Shown: in pieces, positions 53,932-62,726 of the stretch | Numbering within the stretch: the first letter of the stretch is position 1 | Layout: each line of letters starts with the position of its first letter | Source of the DNA: Streptomyces sp. NBC_01231 | GTDB taxonomy: Bacteria; Actinomycetota; Actinomycetes; Streptomycetales; Streptomycetaceae | NCBI GenBank assembly: GCA_035999765.1 | Contig: CP108521.1 | Span: 5,642,001 to 5,706,000, forward strand | Direction: 5' to 3' | DNA: 64,000 nt | The notes under the pieces: model-generated | Told to the model about the DNA's origin: nothing | What the model saw: only the letters and a program-made list of their open reading frames with translations | The model's database searches: none | Program-made: the position numbers and the translations under genes

Positions 53932-54546
53932 GTGCCCCGCATCAACAAGGCGAACTCCACCAACGCGTCTCCCCGAACAGGCGCGCAGGATCACGGGATC
54001 GGTGCGCCGGAAGCTGGGACAGCCGTGGTGAAGCATCACGCTCGGAAGAATGAAGCCCGTCGGCGACGCGAGACGACCGGTGAGGGCCACCAGGCCGCCG
54101 TACGAGCCCTCGCGAAGGCCGCCTCGGAACAGCAGCCGAAGATGTATGTCTTCGACATCCCCGCGCCAGACCTGGGCGAGAGCGAGCCGTGCCCCGTGTG
54201 CGCCGGTCGCGGAAGCAAGCCGGGTGAGCAGGCGATGGTGCCCGCCCAACGGCTTGACGGCCCCGTTCTCCTGGACATCGTGTGCGGACTCTGCCGGGGC
54301 TGCGGTCGCGCAGAACACGACGCCTGCACCGCCGGAGTCCACGCCGGCGAACCCTTCCTCCCGGGAGACCACTGGGCACACTCCTGCCAGTTGTGCGGAG
54401 GCCGCCGCTTCCGATACGTCGACTTCTCCGACGAGGACGTCTTCGGTAACACCGTCGCGGTGTACCTGCGACAGCCGTGTCGGTGTGCGAAGGAGTTGAT
54501 GCGCGAGATGACCCTGAACGTCGCGCCCGCCGCTCCGTCGAACTGA
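53932..54546 (+). CDS. Zinc-ribbon-rich protein of unknown function
   Basis: A 204-residue protein. The N-terminal 70 residues are basic (KHHARKNEARRRRETTG), and a cysteine-rich region follows with CPVCAGRG (DnaJ-type CxxCxGxG), CGLCRGCG, CQLCGGRR and CRC. Several zinc-binding knuckles are therefore likely, suggesting nucleic-acid or protein binding. I do not recognise a named family. GTG 53932 has cggcccgaag upstream; internal starts such as GTG 54027 are possible. A very strong terminator follows. Confidence 0.65.
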   Translation: MPRINKANSTNASPRTGAQDHGIGAPEAGTAVVKHHARKNEARRRRETTGEGHQAAVRALAKAASEQQPKMYVFDIPAPDLGESEPCPVCAGRGSKPGEQAMVPAQRLDGPVLLDIVCGLCRGCGRAEHDACTAGVHAGEPFLPGDHWAHSCQLCGGRRFRYVDFSDEDVFGNTVAVYLRQPCRCAKELMREMTLNVAPAAPSN

Positions 54547-54574
54547 CCGATTGCGATGAAGATCGCGTAGACCC

Positions 54575-54616
54575 GGAACCCGGTGGCCCCGAGAGATCTC
54601 GGGGCCACCGGGTTCC
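54575..54616 (+). terminator. Very strong hairpin after the zinc-ribbon gene
   Basis: Arms 54575-54594 and 54597-54616 are perfect 20-bp complements with only GA between them, so the effective loop opens a few inner pairs. It starts 28 bp after the stop codon. Confidence 0.9.
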
Positions 54617-54668
54617 CACCGTTTGGAACCGAACCGACTGGCGGGTTACTTGTTACCTGGCGTCCGAG

Positions 54669-55406
54669 CTAGTGTCCTGCGCCGGAGATCCGTTGGCAGA
54701 AGCGGGCGAGGGAATCGAGGATCTCTTCGGCGGTCTTGGTCCAGATGAAGGGCTTGGGGTCCTCGTTCCAGTCTTTGACCCATGCGCGGATGTCGGCCTC
54801 GAGGGTCTGCACGTTTTTGTGTGCGCCGCGGCGGATCTTCTGGTCGGCCAGGAAGCCGAACCACCGCTCGACCTGGTTGATCCAGGAGGAGCCGGTGGGG
54901 GTGAAGTGCATGTGGAAGCGTGGGTGCCTGGCCAGCCATGTCCTGATCGCGGGCGTCTTGTGGGTGCCGTAGTTGTCGCAGATCAGGTGGACCGCCAGGT
55001 GCGCGGGTACTTCCTTGTCGATCCGGATCAGGAACTTCTTGAACTCCGCTGCCCGGTGCCGGCGGTGCAGAGCACTGATGACCTCGCCGGTAGCGACGTC
55101 GAACGCGGCGAACAAGGTAGTCAGCCCGTTGCGGACGTAGTCGTGGGTGCGCCGCTCAGGCATTCCCGGCATTGTCGGCAGCACCGGCTGGGACCGGTCC
55201 AGGGCCTGGATCTGCGACTTCTCGTCCACCGACAGCACCACCGCTCCCCCGGGCGGGTTGACGTACAGGCCGACAACGTCGTAGACCTTCTCCACGAACA
55301 GCGGGTCCGTCGACAGCTTGAAGGTGTCTGCCAGATGCGGCTTGAGCTGGAACTTCCGCCAGATCCGGCCGACGGTCGACTTCGACAGGCCGCTGTGCTC
55401 CGCCAT
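54669..55406 (-). pseudogene. IS630-family transposase, N-terminally truncated
   Basis: The remaining 245 codons from ATG 55406 (in-frame similarity continues to about 55467) contain the whole DDE catalytic domain: LSVDEKSQIQALDR, HLICDNYGTHK and SSWINQVERWFGFL. About 100 N-terminal residues with the first DNA-binding helix-turn-helix are missing. The C-terminus runs through the terminal repeat and its TAG stop is completed by the TA target site. Self-mobilisation is doubtful. Confidence 0.9.
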
Positions 55407-55479
55407 CGACTTTCGCGACCAGTGGGTGGCGCCCTTCGGAATCTCCTCCAGCTGACGATCAACTACTGGCGCAGGACAC
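54672..55479 (-). mobile_element. IS630-type element, internally deleted
   Basis: Perfect 12-bp terminal inverted repeats GTGTCCTGCGCC (54672-54683) and GGCGCAGGACAC (55468-55479) are flanked on both sides by TA (54670-54671, 55480-55481), the target duplicated by IS630/Tc1-type transposases. The element is 808 bp, against about 1.1 kb for intact relatives. The right repeat abuts the middle of the transposase frame, so the 5' part is deleted while the ends are intact. It sits in the 3' end of a tyrosine recombinase remnant. Confidence 0.9.
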
Positions 55480-56014
55480 TAGCTAGCCGGCGGCCGCGGG
55501 TGGCATCCGTCGTCGGGCTGTCCGCCCCGGCGACCGACGGCACCGCCCCGGCCAGGTCCTGATCGAGGGCAGCGGTCAGGAACAAGAACCGCAACAGCGC
55601 CCGCAGACTCGACGGCACCACCTTCATCGACCCGATCGCATACCGCTTCGAGGCGTCCTGGATGAACCCGGCCACCGACTCCGGGCCCAGCCGGTCCAGC
55701 CGAAGCTGACCGTCGACAAGCTGAGCGGTCAGGAACCCGCGCGCGACGTCCACACGGCCGCGAATCGTGCCCTCACCGAGTCGGCGCTCACGCTGCACAT
55801 AGACGCGGTACTCCTCCAGCAGGCCCTCGACCGGCCCCTCAACCACGTCGGGCTCCTGCGGCGGGACAACGCCAGCGTCCCGGAGAAAGCCGAGCATCAG
55901 CCGCAGCGACGGCTGCGACAACCACCGCCGGTGCCCGGCGTCGCGCCGGTCCGGGACGAACTCCTCCACCCGCCCCGCGGTCAACTGCCCCGGAGCCAGC
56001 CCTTCACGCTCCAA
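55463..56014 (-). pseudogene. Tyrosine recombinase (integrase) remnant
   Basis: The frame encodes the core-binding domain of a phage-type tyrosine recombinase (RRLGEGTIRGRVDVARGFL, then SLRALLRFLFLTAALDQDLAGAVPSVAG). The catalytic domain with R-H-R-Y is absent. Removing the IS and one TA leaves the same frame ending at a TAA (54653-54655), so the catalytic half was lost before the IS arrived. Similarity extends upstream to about 56065 (GRPDHAKVLADLSRWL), suggesting the N-terminus is also cut by the exporter gene's end. It likely marks an old integrated element. Confidence 0.8.
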
Positions 56015-56069
56015 CCAGCGACTCAGATCCGCCAGGACCTTGGCGTGGTCCGGCCTCCCCTGCGTCGCG

Positions 56070-57239
56070 TCATCGGCCGGCCTGGACGGCTTCCAGCGAG
56101 GCTTCCGTCTTGGCCGTCTTCGTGGGGACGACGGTGAGTACGGTGGCGACCAGAGCGAGGAAGGCCGCGGGAAGGCCGAGCGAGGTCACCGGCAGCCAGT
56201 CCTGCGCGATGCCGCCGAGCCCGCCGCCCAGTGCTACGCCCAGGAAGACCGCGGAGGAGTTGAGGCCGAACAGGACCGGAGCCGAGGCGGGAGCAAAGCT
56301 GACCAGCCGGTATTGCTGGATTACCGAGGGGGCTCCGTCCGTGATGCCCCAGATTCCGGCCCAGACGATGACGACGGCCAGGTTGTTGACCGCGAGGGGG
56401 CTGATGCCGAGCAGGAGCGTCGCGGCAGCGAGTGCCGTGACCGCTACGCGGACCGCGGGAAGGCTGTCCACGAGGTAACCGGCGAGCACATTGCCGATGA
56501 CCGCGCCGATGCCCCAGGCCAACAGGATCAGGGTCAATGCCTGGGCGAACGACCCAGCAGTGGCATCCGCTGTGACCGCTCCGATGTAGGTGTAGAGCGT
56601 GTAGTGCCCGCCCATCACCAGCAGGGTCGCCAGCAGAGTGACGATCATCTCGGGCTTGCGGAGCGGCGCCAGGCGTGCGCCGAGGCTCGTCGAAGGCAGC
56701 GTGATCCTGGGCAGCCCCACCGTGGTACCGATCGCCGCGACGACACCGAGAGCAGCCACCGCCCAGAGCGTCAGACGCCAGTCGACGCTGCCGATCATGT
56801 TGCCCAACGGCATGCCCAGCGCTGTCGAGACGGTGAGTCCGCCGATGACGAACGCCATCGCACGCCCGCGCCGTTCCTCCGGCGTGACCGCCACCGCGGC
56901 GCTGGAAGCCGTGGCCGTAATGGTGGCCGCTCCGACAGCCGTGAGGACACGGGAGAACAGCGCCACCGTGTAGTCGGGACTCAGCGCGGTGATCGCGTTG
57001 CCCACGGTGAACACGACCAGCGCCACCTGTAGCGCCGTGCGACGGTCCAGCGAGCTCAGCAGCCAGCCAAGAATCGGTGCGGCAATGGCGAACGTCAGGG
57101 CGAATGCCGTGACTAACTGGCCGGCGGCCGCGATGCTGACCTCGAAATCGGAGGCAATGGCGGGCAGCAGCCCGGCGATGACGAACGCGTCGGTGCCGAC
57201 CGCGAAGGTCGCCAGGGCGAGCGGAAGAAGAGGCTTCAT
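56070..57239 (-). CDS. MFS drug/metabolite exporter (DHA1 type)
   Basis: A 389-residue 12-helix transporter of the drug:H+ antiporter-1 group. AVGTDAFVIAGLLPAIASDF in helix 1, SLDRRTALQ in loop 2-3, and GMPLGNMIGSVDWRLTLW (antiporter motif C region) are typical. Beside biosynthetic genes it probably exports the product or confers self-resistance. ATG 57239 starts at the first helix; the ribosome site is weak. Codon 42 is TTA (57114-57116), so translation should depend on the bldA tRNA. Its stop abuts the integrase remnant. Confidence 0.88.
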   Translation of the reverse strand: MKPLLPLALATFAVGTDAFVIAGLLPAIASDFEVSIAAAGQLVTAFALTFAIAAPILGWLLSSLDRRTALQVALVVFTVGNAITALSPDYTVALFSRVLTAVGAATITATASSAAVAVTPEERRGRAMAFVIGGLTVSTALGMPLGNMIGSVDWRLTLWAVAALGVVAAIGTTVGLPRITLPSTSLGARLAPLRKPEMIVTLLATLLVMGGHYTLYTYIGAVTADATAGSFAQALTLILLAWGIGAVIGNVLAGYLVDSLPAVRVAVTALAAATLLLGISPLAVNNLAVVIVWAGIWGITDGAPSVIQQYRLVSFAPASAPVLFGLNSSAVFLGVALGGGLGGIAQDWLPVTSLGLPAAFLALVATVLTVVPTKTAKTEASLEAVQAGR

Positions 57240-57354
57240 AAATGGGCCGGAACCCTGCTGCCCGGGTGCACTAACCTCTGTGGGACTCAATCTTGGCCTC
57301 GTTCCTGTGTGGCGAACAGACTGAACTTCGTGCGCCGCGGTCCGGCGCGTCACG

Positions 57355-58602
57355 CTAGGCAGGCGTCAGGTCGACACGAAGCCCCTGGAGCCCGTGCAGG
57401 GTCAAGGACGTCTTCCACGCCGGTTCCTCGGCGAGTTCGATTCGGGAGAACTTCCGCATCAGCCCCTGGAGGGCAAACCGGCCTTCGAGCCGAGCAAGTG
57501 CTGCTCCCAGACAGAAATGTATGCCTCCGCCGAAGGAAACCGGCTGGACGTCGGTCCGGCGCACGTCCAGCCGATCGGGGTCGCGGTACCGGCTCGGATC
57601 ACGGTTCGCCGCACCGAGCAACGTCACGATCGATTCGCCGGCCGGGATCGTGACGTCACCGAGCCGGAGATCGTTGCGTGCGGTCCGGGGGCTGAGCTGC
57701 ACGGAGGCGTCATACCTCAGGAGCTCCTCCACCGCCCCTGACGTGAGGCCGGGTTCGCGACGAAGGGCGAGCATCTGATCGGGGTTGCGCAGCAGCGCCA
57801 GGAGGCCGTTGCCGATCAGGTTCGTCGTGCTTTCGAACCCGGCACCGAAAAGAAACTGAACCAGGCTCATGAGCTCACGGTGGGTCAGCTGTTCGCCGTC
57901 GTCCTCCGCCGCGAGAAGCGTGGAGACAAGGTCGTCCGCCGGGTGTTTACGGCGCTTGGTGATCAGCTCTTCGAAGTAGTCATTTATCTCTACCGCCGCG
58001 CCGTCCGCGGTGGCCAGTTGCGCCGGACTCGGATGCGGCTCCATCGAGAGCGTCACGTCCCGGAAGAGCCGCTGGAAACGAGGCCAGTCCTCACGAGGTA
58101 CTCCGATGATCTCGCTTATCACCGAAGCCGGAAGCGGGAAGGCGAACTCACGAAGAAGGTCCACCGCTCCCGCTTTCTCGCAGAGAGGCGTCAGAAGCTC
58201 GTCGACCAGTTGCTCGATCTTGGGTTCCAGCTTGGCGATGGAGTGAGCCGTGAAACCCTTGCTCACCAATTTTCGTTGCCGCGTGTGCTTGGGGGGGTTT
58301 GCCCACATGAGGTGTTCCAGCACGCGCGTGTAGGACGGGTGGTCCGCCCAATTCTCGACGCCCTGTGCGCGGATGAAACTCTGTACGTCTTTCCCGACCT
58401 CGGACGATCGAAGAACTTCGACGACCTGGGCGTGCCCGCTCAAGACCCAGTGGCCGGCTTGGCTGCGAGCCACCGGTGCGACCTCGCGCAGTCGGTGGTA
58501 GGTCGGGTACGGGTCGGCGGCGCACGCCGGATTCGAGAACAACTCGCCAAGTATGTGGTCGACTTCGGCCGCCGACGCCTGCTGGGTGTAGGGACTCATC
58601 AT
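57355..58602 (-). CDS. Cytochrome P450
   Basis: A 415-residue bacterial class I P450 (CYP105/107-like size). The haem loop is FGGGIHFCLGAALARLE with ligand Cys364. The I-helix oxygen-activating motif is FGAGFESTT, the K-helix ExxR is EELLR, and the H-T-R motif near residue 108 is HTRQRKLV. It probably oxidises the cluster product. The ribosome site gaggaggg precedes adjacent ATG codons at 58602 and 58599. It is co-oriented with the exporter gene 115 bp downstream and divergent from the biosynthetic operon. Confidence 0.95.
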   Translation of the reverse strand: MMSPYTQQASAAEVDHILGELFSNPACAADPYPTYHRLREVAPVARSQAGHWVLSGHAQVVEVLRSSEVGKDVQSFIRAQGVENWADHPSYTRVLEHLMWANPPKHTRQRKLVSKGFTAHSIAKLEPKIEQLVDELLTPLCEKAGAVDLLREFAFPLPASVISEIIGVPREDWPRFQRLFRDVTLSMEPHPSPAQLATADGAAVEINDYFEELITKRRKHPADDLVSTLLAAEDDGEQLTHRELMSLVQFLFGAGFESTTNLIGNGLLALLRNPDQMLALRREPGLTSGAVEELLRYDASVQLSPRTARNDLRLGDVTIPAGESIVTLLGAANRDPSRYRDPDRLDVRRTDVQPVSFGGGIHFCLGAALARLEGRFALQGLMRKFSRIELAEEPAWKTSLTLHGLQGLRVDLTPA

Positions 58603-59020
58603 TTCCCTCCTCGGTCACCCGAACATCTCGGGGCGTGCACCGCGGGTAAATTTTACTCAGCGTAACTGAGGATTCGCAGAGCTGTCAATCTTAATGAATG
58701 ATGATTTATAAGACGGAAGGTTAGCTGTGCATGCCGCATCCTTGCGGCTGTGGCGTGCAGGCCCCAAGACTGAATCCGGCCCGATCGGCCCGGCCCGGTG
58801 AAGCTCCAACTGTTCGTCGGGGTCCCGGCCAGCGGTGCCTTGTGGTCGGGCGTCGCCGGTCGGCGTGCAGGCGTCGGCGCAGCAGTTTCGCGATGGCGCG
58901 ACGACGGCGGCGAGGTGCCTAATCGTATCCCTTGCTGATCATCTTTGACGTCCATTGACACATTCACGAACAGTCCGGGAGTATGACCACTGCGTCAGGA
59001 GTTTACGGGGGAGTACAGAG
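58603..59020. promoter_or_regulatory. Divergent control region of the biosynthetic cluster
   Basis: A 418-bp region between the P450 gene and the acyltransferase gene. Bases 58645-58730 are unusually A/T-rich, with tactcagcgtaactgag (dyad CTCAG/CTGAG) and aatcttaatgaatgatgatt. A small hairpin GCCGC/GCGGC lies at 58737-58752. Promoters for both directions should lie here. No regulator gene is in view. Confidence 0.55.
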
Positions 59021-59974
59021 ATGTCGATCAAGACAGCATTCGTCTATCCCGGCCAGGGCAGTCAGTTCGTCGGGATGGGGGCCGACCTGATGCACGATCG
59101 GCCTCAACTGACAGAGGTGTTCGAACACGTCGAGGCCGTCACGGGTCGTCCGGTGATCGAGCCGATGGTGCACGGTCCGGAGGACCGGCTGCGCGAGACA
59201 AGGACGGCCCAGCTCGTCCTGTTCACGTTCGGCGCGGCGATGACGCGGGTGCTCGCCGCGGAGGGTGTCGTACCCCAACTGGTCGCGGGCCACAGCCTCG
59301 GCGAGTTCACCGCCCTCGTCGCGGGCGGCTGGCTCGACCTGGACGAGGCCGCCGCGACCGTGGCCCAGCGCGCCGACGCCATGGCTCGCTGCTGCCACGA
59401 GCGGGCCGGTGCGATGGCGGCGGTGATGGGCACCGACCCGGACGAGGTCGCCCGGGTCCTGGCGCGGCACCCCGGAAGACGCGACGACGGGCGCCCGCGC
59501 ACCGCCGTCATCGCCAATTACAACTCTCCTCGGCAGACCGTCATCTCCGGCGACGCCGCGACCGTCGAGGAGATAGGGGAGGCGATCCGTGCGGAGTCGA
59601 TCGCCGTCGCCCAGCCCCTGTCCGTCGCGGGCGCCTTCCACTCACCGCTCATGCGGCCCGCCCAGGACACACTCATGGCCACGATCGCCGGCCTGCCGTT
59701 GCGCCGTGGGCACACGCCGATGGTCAGCAGCGTCACCGGCGGGCTGGTCACCGACCTCGAGCACTACCGCGACGCCCTCGCCCACCAGATCACCGCGCCC
59801 GTGCACTGGACGCGGACGGCCCGTCGGATCCTCGACCACCGGCCGCACCGAATCGTCGAGGTCGGCCCCGGAACCACACTGCGGAGCCTGATCCGAAAGG
59901 TCGATCGCGGACAGGAAATCCATCCCTGCGGCAGCAGGAACGAGCTGTGTGCCGTCACCGGCACGCGCGGCTGA
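59021..59974 (+). CDS. Malonyl-CoA:ACP acyltransferase (trans-acting AT)
   Basis: A 317-residue FabD-fold acyltransferase. The PGQGSQ motif is at 10-15, the nucleophile is Ser92 in GHSLGE, Arg117 follows (malonate carboxylate binding, QR), and His207 sits in GAFHSP. The motifs favour malonyl over methylmalonyl units. In a cluster this enzyme would load an acyl carrier protein encoded beyond the window. ATG 59021 follows gggggag; a 22-residue extension is unlikely. It is the first gene of the rightward operon. Confidence 0.92.
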   Translation: MSIKTAFVYPGQGSQFVGMGADLMHDRPQLTEVFEHVEAVTGRPVIEPMVHGPEDRLRETRTAQLVLFTFGAAMTRVLAAEGVVPQLVAGHSLGEFTALVAGGWLDLDEAAATVAQRADAMARCCHERAGAMAAVMGTDPDEVARVLARHPGRRDDGRPRTAVIANYNSPRQTVISGDAATVEEIGEAIRAESIAVAQPLSVAGAFHSPLMRPAQDTLMATIAGLPLRRGHTPMVSSVTGGLVTDLEHYRDALAHQITAPVHWTRTARRILDHRPHRIVEVGPGTTLRSLIRKVDRGQEIHPCGSRNELCAVTGTRG

Positions 59975-60016
59975 GACACGACCGGAAGTTCCACGGAACA
60001 GAAGGAGACGTCCGAC

Positions 60017-61318
60017 ATGACCGCAACCTACGACGCCATCGTCATCGGTGGAGGCCCCTCCGGCGCCACCACGGCCGGCCTGCTGGCCAAGGCCGGACAC
60101 AACGTGCTCGTCCTGGAGAAGGAACAGTTCCCCCGCTATCACATCGGTGAGTCGCTCATCCCGGGCCTCAACGCCGTCGTCGACGAACTCGGCGTCCGGG
60201 AAACCATCGACGCCGCCGGCTTCACCCGCAAGGCAGGCATCTCGCTGCTCTGGGGAGCCGAGCGAAAGCTCTGGAGCATCGCCTTCGGGGAGAGTGGCCC
60301 CTACGACTACACGTGGCAGGTCAAGCGCGCCGAGTTCGACCTCCTCCTGCTCGAGCACGCCCGCAAGCTCGGAGCCATGGTCATCGAGCACGCGTCGGTG
60401 CGCGAGGTGCTGACCACCGACGGCAGGGCCACCGGCGTGACGTACACGATCGGTCGCGGGACGGAGCCGATCCGGGCGGAGGCCCGCTGCATCGTCGACG
60501 CCTCCGGCCAGTCCAAGATTCTCGCCCGGGAGTTCGGGCTGGTCGAAATGCACGACGACCTCAAGAACCTGGCCGTGTGGACCTATTACCAGGGTGGCGA
60601 TCGGCTTCCCGACGAGCTCTCGGGCAACATCCTCGTCGAGAACCACCCGGACGGCTGGCTCTGGGTCATCCCGCTGTCCGACGGCACCCAGAGCGTGGGA
60701 TTCGTCGGCCCCAACGACCGGATAGCCGAGGACACCCGGCCGAGTCTGGAGCTGCTCGAAAGCAAGATAGCCACGTCGCGCGAGGCCAAGAAGCTGCTCA
60801 GGAACGCCACTCAGGTCGCCGGGTGTCGCACGGCGAAGGACTGGTCCTACACCTGCTCCCGCTTCTTCGGGCCCGGCTACCTGATGGTCGGCGACGCCGC
60901 CGCGTTCATCGACCCGCTGTTCTCCACCGGGGTCACGCTCGCGATGAAGGGCGCCAGCTCGGCCGCGGCGACCGTCTCCGCGATGCTCCAGGAGCCCGAC
61001 CGCGAGGAGGAGTTCGCGCAGGCCTACGACGAGGGCCTGCGTGAGTTCCTCGGCAACGTGCTGTCCTTCGTGCGCTTCTTCTACGACGCGAGCAAGGACG
61101 TCGAGGCGTACTGGGCCAAGGCGAAGGATCTGATCGACCCGATCGGCTGGATGACCGCCCGGGACGACTTCATCATCATGGTCTCCGGCCTCAACGCCGA
61201 GCTGGCCGTGATGCAGCCGCACCAGGACGCCGCGCCGGAGGGCGTCGCCGAGGGCCGCCTCGCCGGCAGCCGCAACAAGGGCGTGGAGTGGGCGAACGTC
61301 GAGTCGGTGATCCGGTGA
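60017..61318 (+). CDS. FAD-dependent halogenase (phenolic type)
   Basis: A 433-residue flavin monooxygenase-fold enzyme. The dinucleotide motif is GGGPSGA (11-17), the halogenase signature W-x-W-x-I-P is present as WLWVIP (214-219), Lys72 in RKAGISLLWG fits the conserved catalytic lysine position, and GDAAAFIDPLFSTGV is typical of phenol/pyrrole halogenases acting on carrier-bound substrates. Chlorination of an aromatic intermediate is the likely role, and a flavin reductase would be needed. Ribosome site aaggaga precedes ATG 60017. Its stop overlaps the next GTG (61315-61318). Confidence 0.9.
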   Translation: MTATYDAIVIGGGPSGATTAGLLAKAGHNVLVLEKEQFPRYHIGESLIPGLNAVVDELGVRETIDAAGFTRKAGISLLWGAERKLWSIAFGESGPYDYTWQVKRAEFDLLLLEHARKLGAMVIEHASVREVLTTDGRATGVTYTIGRGTEPIRAEARCIVDASGQSKILAREFGLVEMHDDLKNLAVWTYYQGGDRLPDELSGNILVENHPDGWLWVIPLSDGTQSVGFVGPNDRIAEDTRPSLELLESKIATSREAKKLLRNATQVAGCRTAKDWSYTCSRFFGPGYLMVGDAAAFIDPLFSTGVTLAMKGASSAAATVSAMLQEPDREEEFAQAYDEGLREFLGNVLSFVRFFYDASKDVEAYWAKAKDLIDPIGWMTARDDFIIMVSGLNAELAVMQPHQDAAPEGVAEGRLAGSRNKGVEWANVESVIR

Positions 61319-62391
61319 CGGTCGTCGACGCGCACGCGCACGGCCTGCCGCCGTGGGTGCAGGCGGCGTTCCTGGAGTGGCTCGCCGAGTCGGGCTCGAC
61401 GGCCGAGGGGCCCCCGGGTCTCTGGCAGTCCCCGGCGTTCGACGGCCCGGAGCAGCAGCTGGCCGACGCCGACCTGCACGGGATCGAGACCACCGTACTG
61501 ACGCACAGCTCGAACGCCGTGGCCGCGCTGCACTCGGCCGCGGTGCGCGGAAAGCGGCGGCGAGGGCCGGCCGAGACCATCGCCACGGTCAACGACGAGA
61601 TGCGGGCGTGGTCCGTGCGGACTGGTGGGCGGCTGCAGGCCGCACGCTGGGTGGACCCCCGGTTCGTCGAGTCGGCCGAGGCCGAGATAGAGCAGGCGGC
61701 CACGGACGGCGGCATTCCCGCCATCTCGATGAACACCGCGTACCTGGAGCCTTCGACCGGCCGGTTACGGTTCCTCGACGACCCGGAGTTCGCCCCGGTA
61801 CTGGCCGCCGCCGAGGCGCGCGGCGTCGTCCTGTTCGTACATCCCTCGGCGAAGTTCCAGCTCGGGTCCGAGCCGCCGTTGCCCGGCCGCGCGGAGCACC
61901 TGCTGACCGGCTCGCTGTCCATGCTGGTCGAGACGACCGTCTGCGTCATGCGCCTGGTGCTGCGCGGCACGTTGGAGCAGCACTCAGGGCTGCGACTCGT
62001 GTTCGGCCAGCTCGGCGGTGTGCTGCCGCTCGCGCTCGGCCGGTTCGACCTGATCCACCGGCTCGTCGGCGGTGCGGACGCCGACGCGGCGCGGGCCTCC
62101 GGCGCGCTGCGCCACCTGCGTGACTACGCGGGCAACATCTACGCGGACACGCACTCCGCCGACGCCGCCGGGCTGCGGTGCGCCCTCGAGGCGCTCGGCG
62201 AGGAACGGATCCTCTTCGGCAGCGACTTCCCGGTGACGCCCGGCGAGTTCGGGCGTGCCGACGCGCTGGAGGTGCTGCGGGGAGCGTCGCTCCCGACGGC
62301 GACGGTCCACGCCATCGAATCCGGCAACGCCCGGTCGCTCCTCGGGCTGGGTGAGCCACTGATCGTCAGCGACGAGGGAGCAGCAGCATGA
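61315..62391 (+). CDS. ACMSD-like amidohydrolase/decarboxylase
   Basis: A 358-residue amidohydrolase-2 family TIM-barrel enzyme. Metal ligands are suggested by DAHAHG (His7, His9), FVHPS near 180 and FGSDFPV near 302. The family includes non-oxidative decarboxylases and hydrolases of aromatic acids, so decarboxylation or ring/side-chain cleavage of a polyketide intermediate is possible. Codon 151 is TTA (61765-61767), implying bldA control. The GTG is fixed by the 4-bp overlap with the halogenase gene, and the stop overlaps the next ATG. Confidence 0.82.
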   Translation: MTVVDAHAHGLPPWVQAAFLEWLAESGSTAEGPPGLWQSPAFDGPEQQLADADLHGIETTVLTHSSNAVAALHSAAVRGKRRRGPAETIATVNDEMRAWSVRTGGRLQAARWVDPRFVESAEAEIEQAATDGGIPAISMNTAYLEPSTGRLRFLDDPEFAPVLAAAEARGVVLFVHPSAKFQLGSEPPLPGRAEHLLTGSLSMLVETTVCVMRLVLRGTLEQHSGLRLVFGQLGGVLPLALGRFDLIHRLVGGADADAARASGALRHLRDYAGNIYADTHSADAAGLRCALEALGEERILFGSDFPVTPGEFGRADALEVLRGASLPTATVHAIESGNARSLLGLGEPLIVSDEGAAA

Positions 62392-62726
62392 TCGCGCATG
62401 TCGTTCTCTACCGGTACCCGGAATCGATGTCCGAGTCGGATCGGGAGCGGTTCCGCAAGGAGCTCGCCGAGGCCACCCGGAGTACGGGGGTGGTCGAACG
62501 GTTCACGGCGGGTCGGCACATTCCGCTGCCGGCCGACGACAAGGCAACCGAGTCGCTGTACTCGGTCGCCGCCCGCTGGGAGTTCACCGATCTCGAGCAG
62601 CTGCGCGCCTTCTCCGTGCACCCCGCCATGAGCGGCGTGGTGGACGCCTGGGTCCGTCGGCTCGGCATCGGCGTCGCCTTCGCCAACACCGCGGACGAAA
62701 CAGTCGAAGAGAGGGTCCGGACATGA
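62388..62726 (+). CDS. Dabb-domain (stress-responsive alpha/beta barrel) protein
   Basis: A 112-residue ferredoxin-like dimeric alpha/beta-barrel protein. It opens with IAHVVLYRYPE, and DLEQLRAFSVHPAM near 75 matches the Dabb family HP motif. In biosynthetic clusters such small proteins act as cyclases, as in olivetolic acid cyclase, or as oxygenases without cofactors. A cyclase role is an inference. It overlaps both neighbours by ATGA, so it is tightly coupled in the operon. Confidence 0.82.
   Translation: MIAHVVLYRYPESMSESDRERFRKELAEATRSTGVVERFTAGRHIPLPADDKATESLYSVAARWEFTDLEQLRAFSVHPAMSGVVDAWVRRLGIGVAFANTADETVEERVRT

Noticed and set aside
54477..55562. A 361-codon plus-strand frame across the IS element
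   Set aside because: It is antisense to the transposase and crosses both element ends, so it cannot be an ancestral gene.
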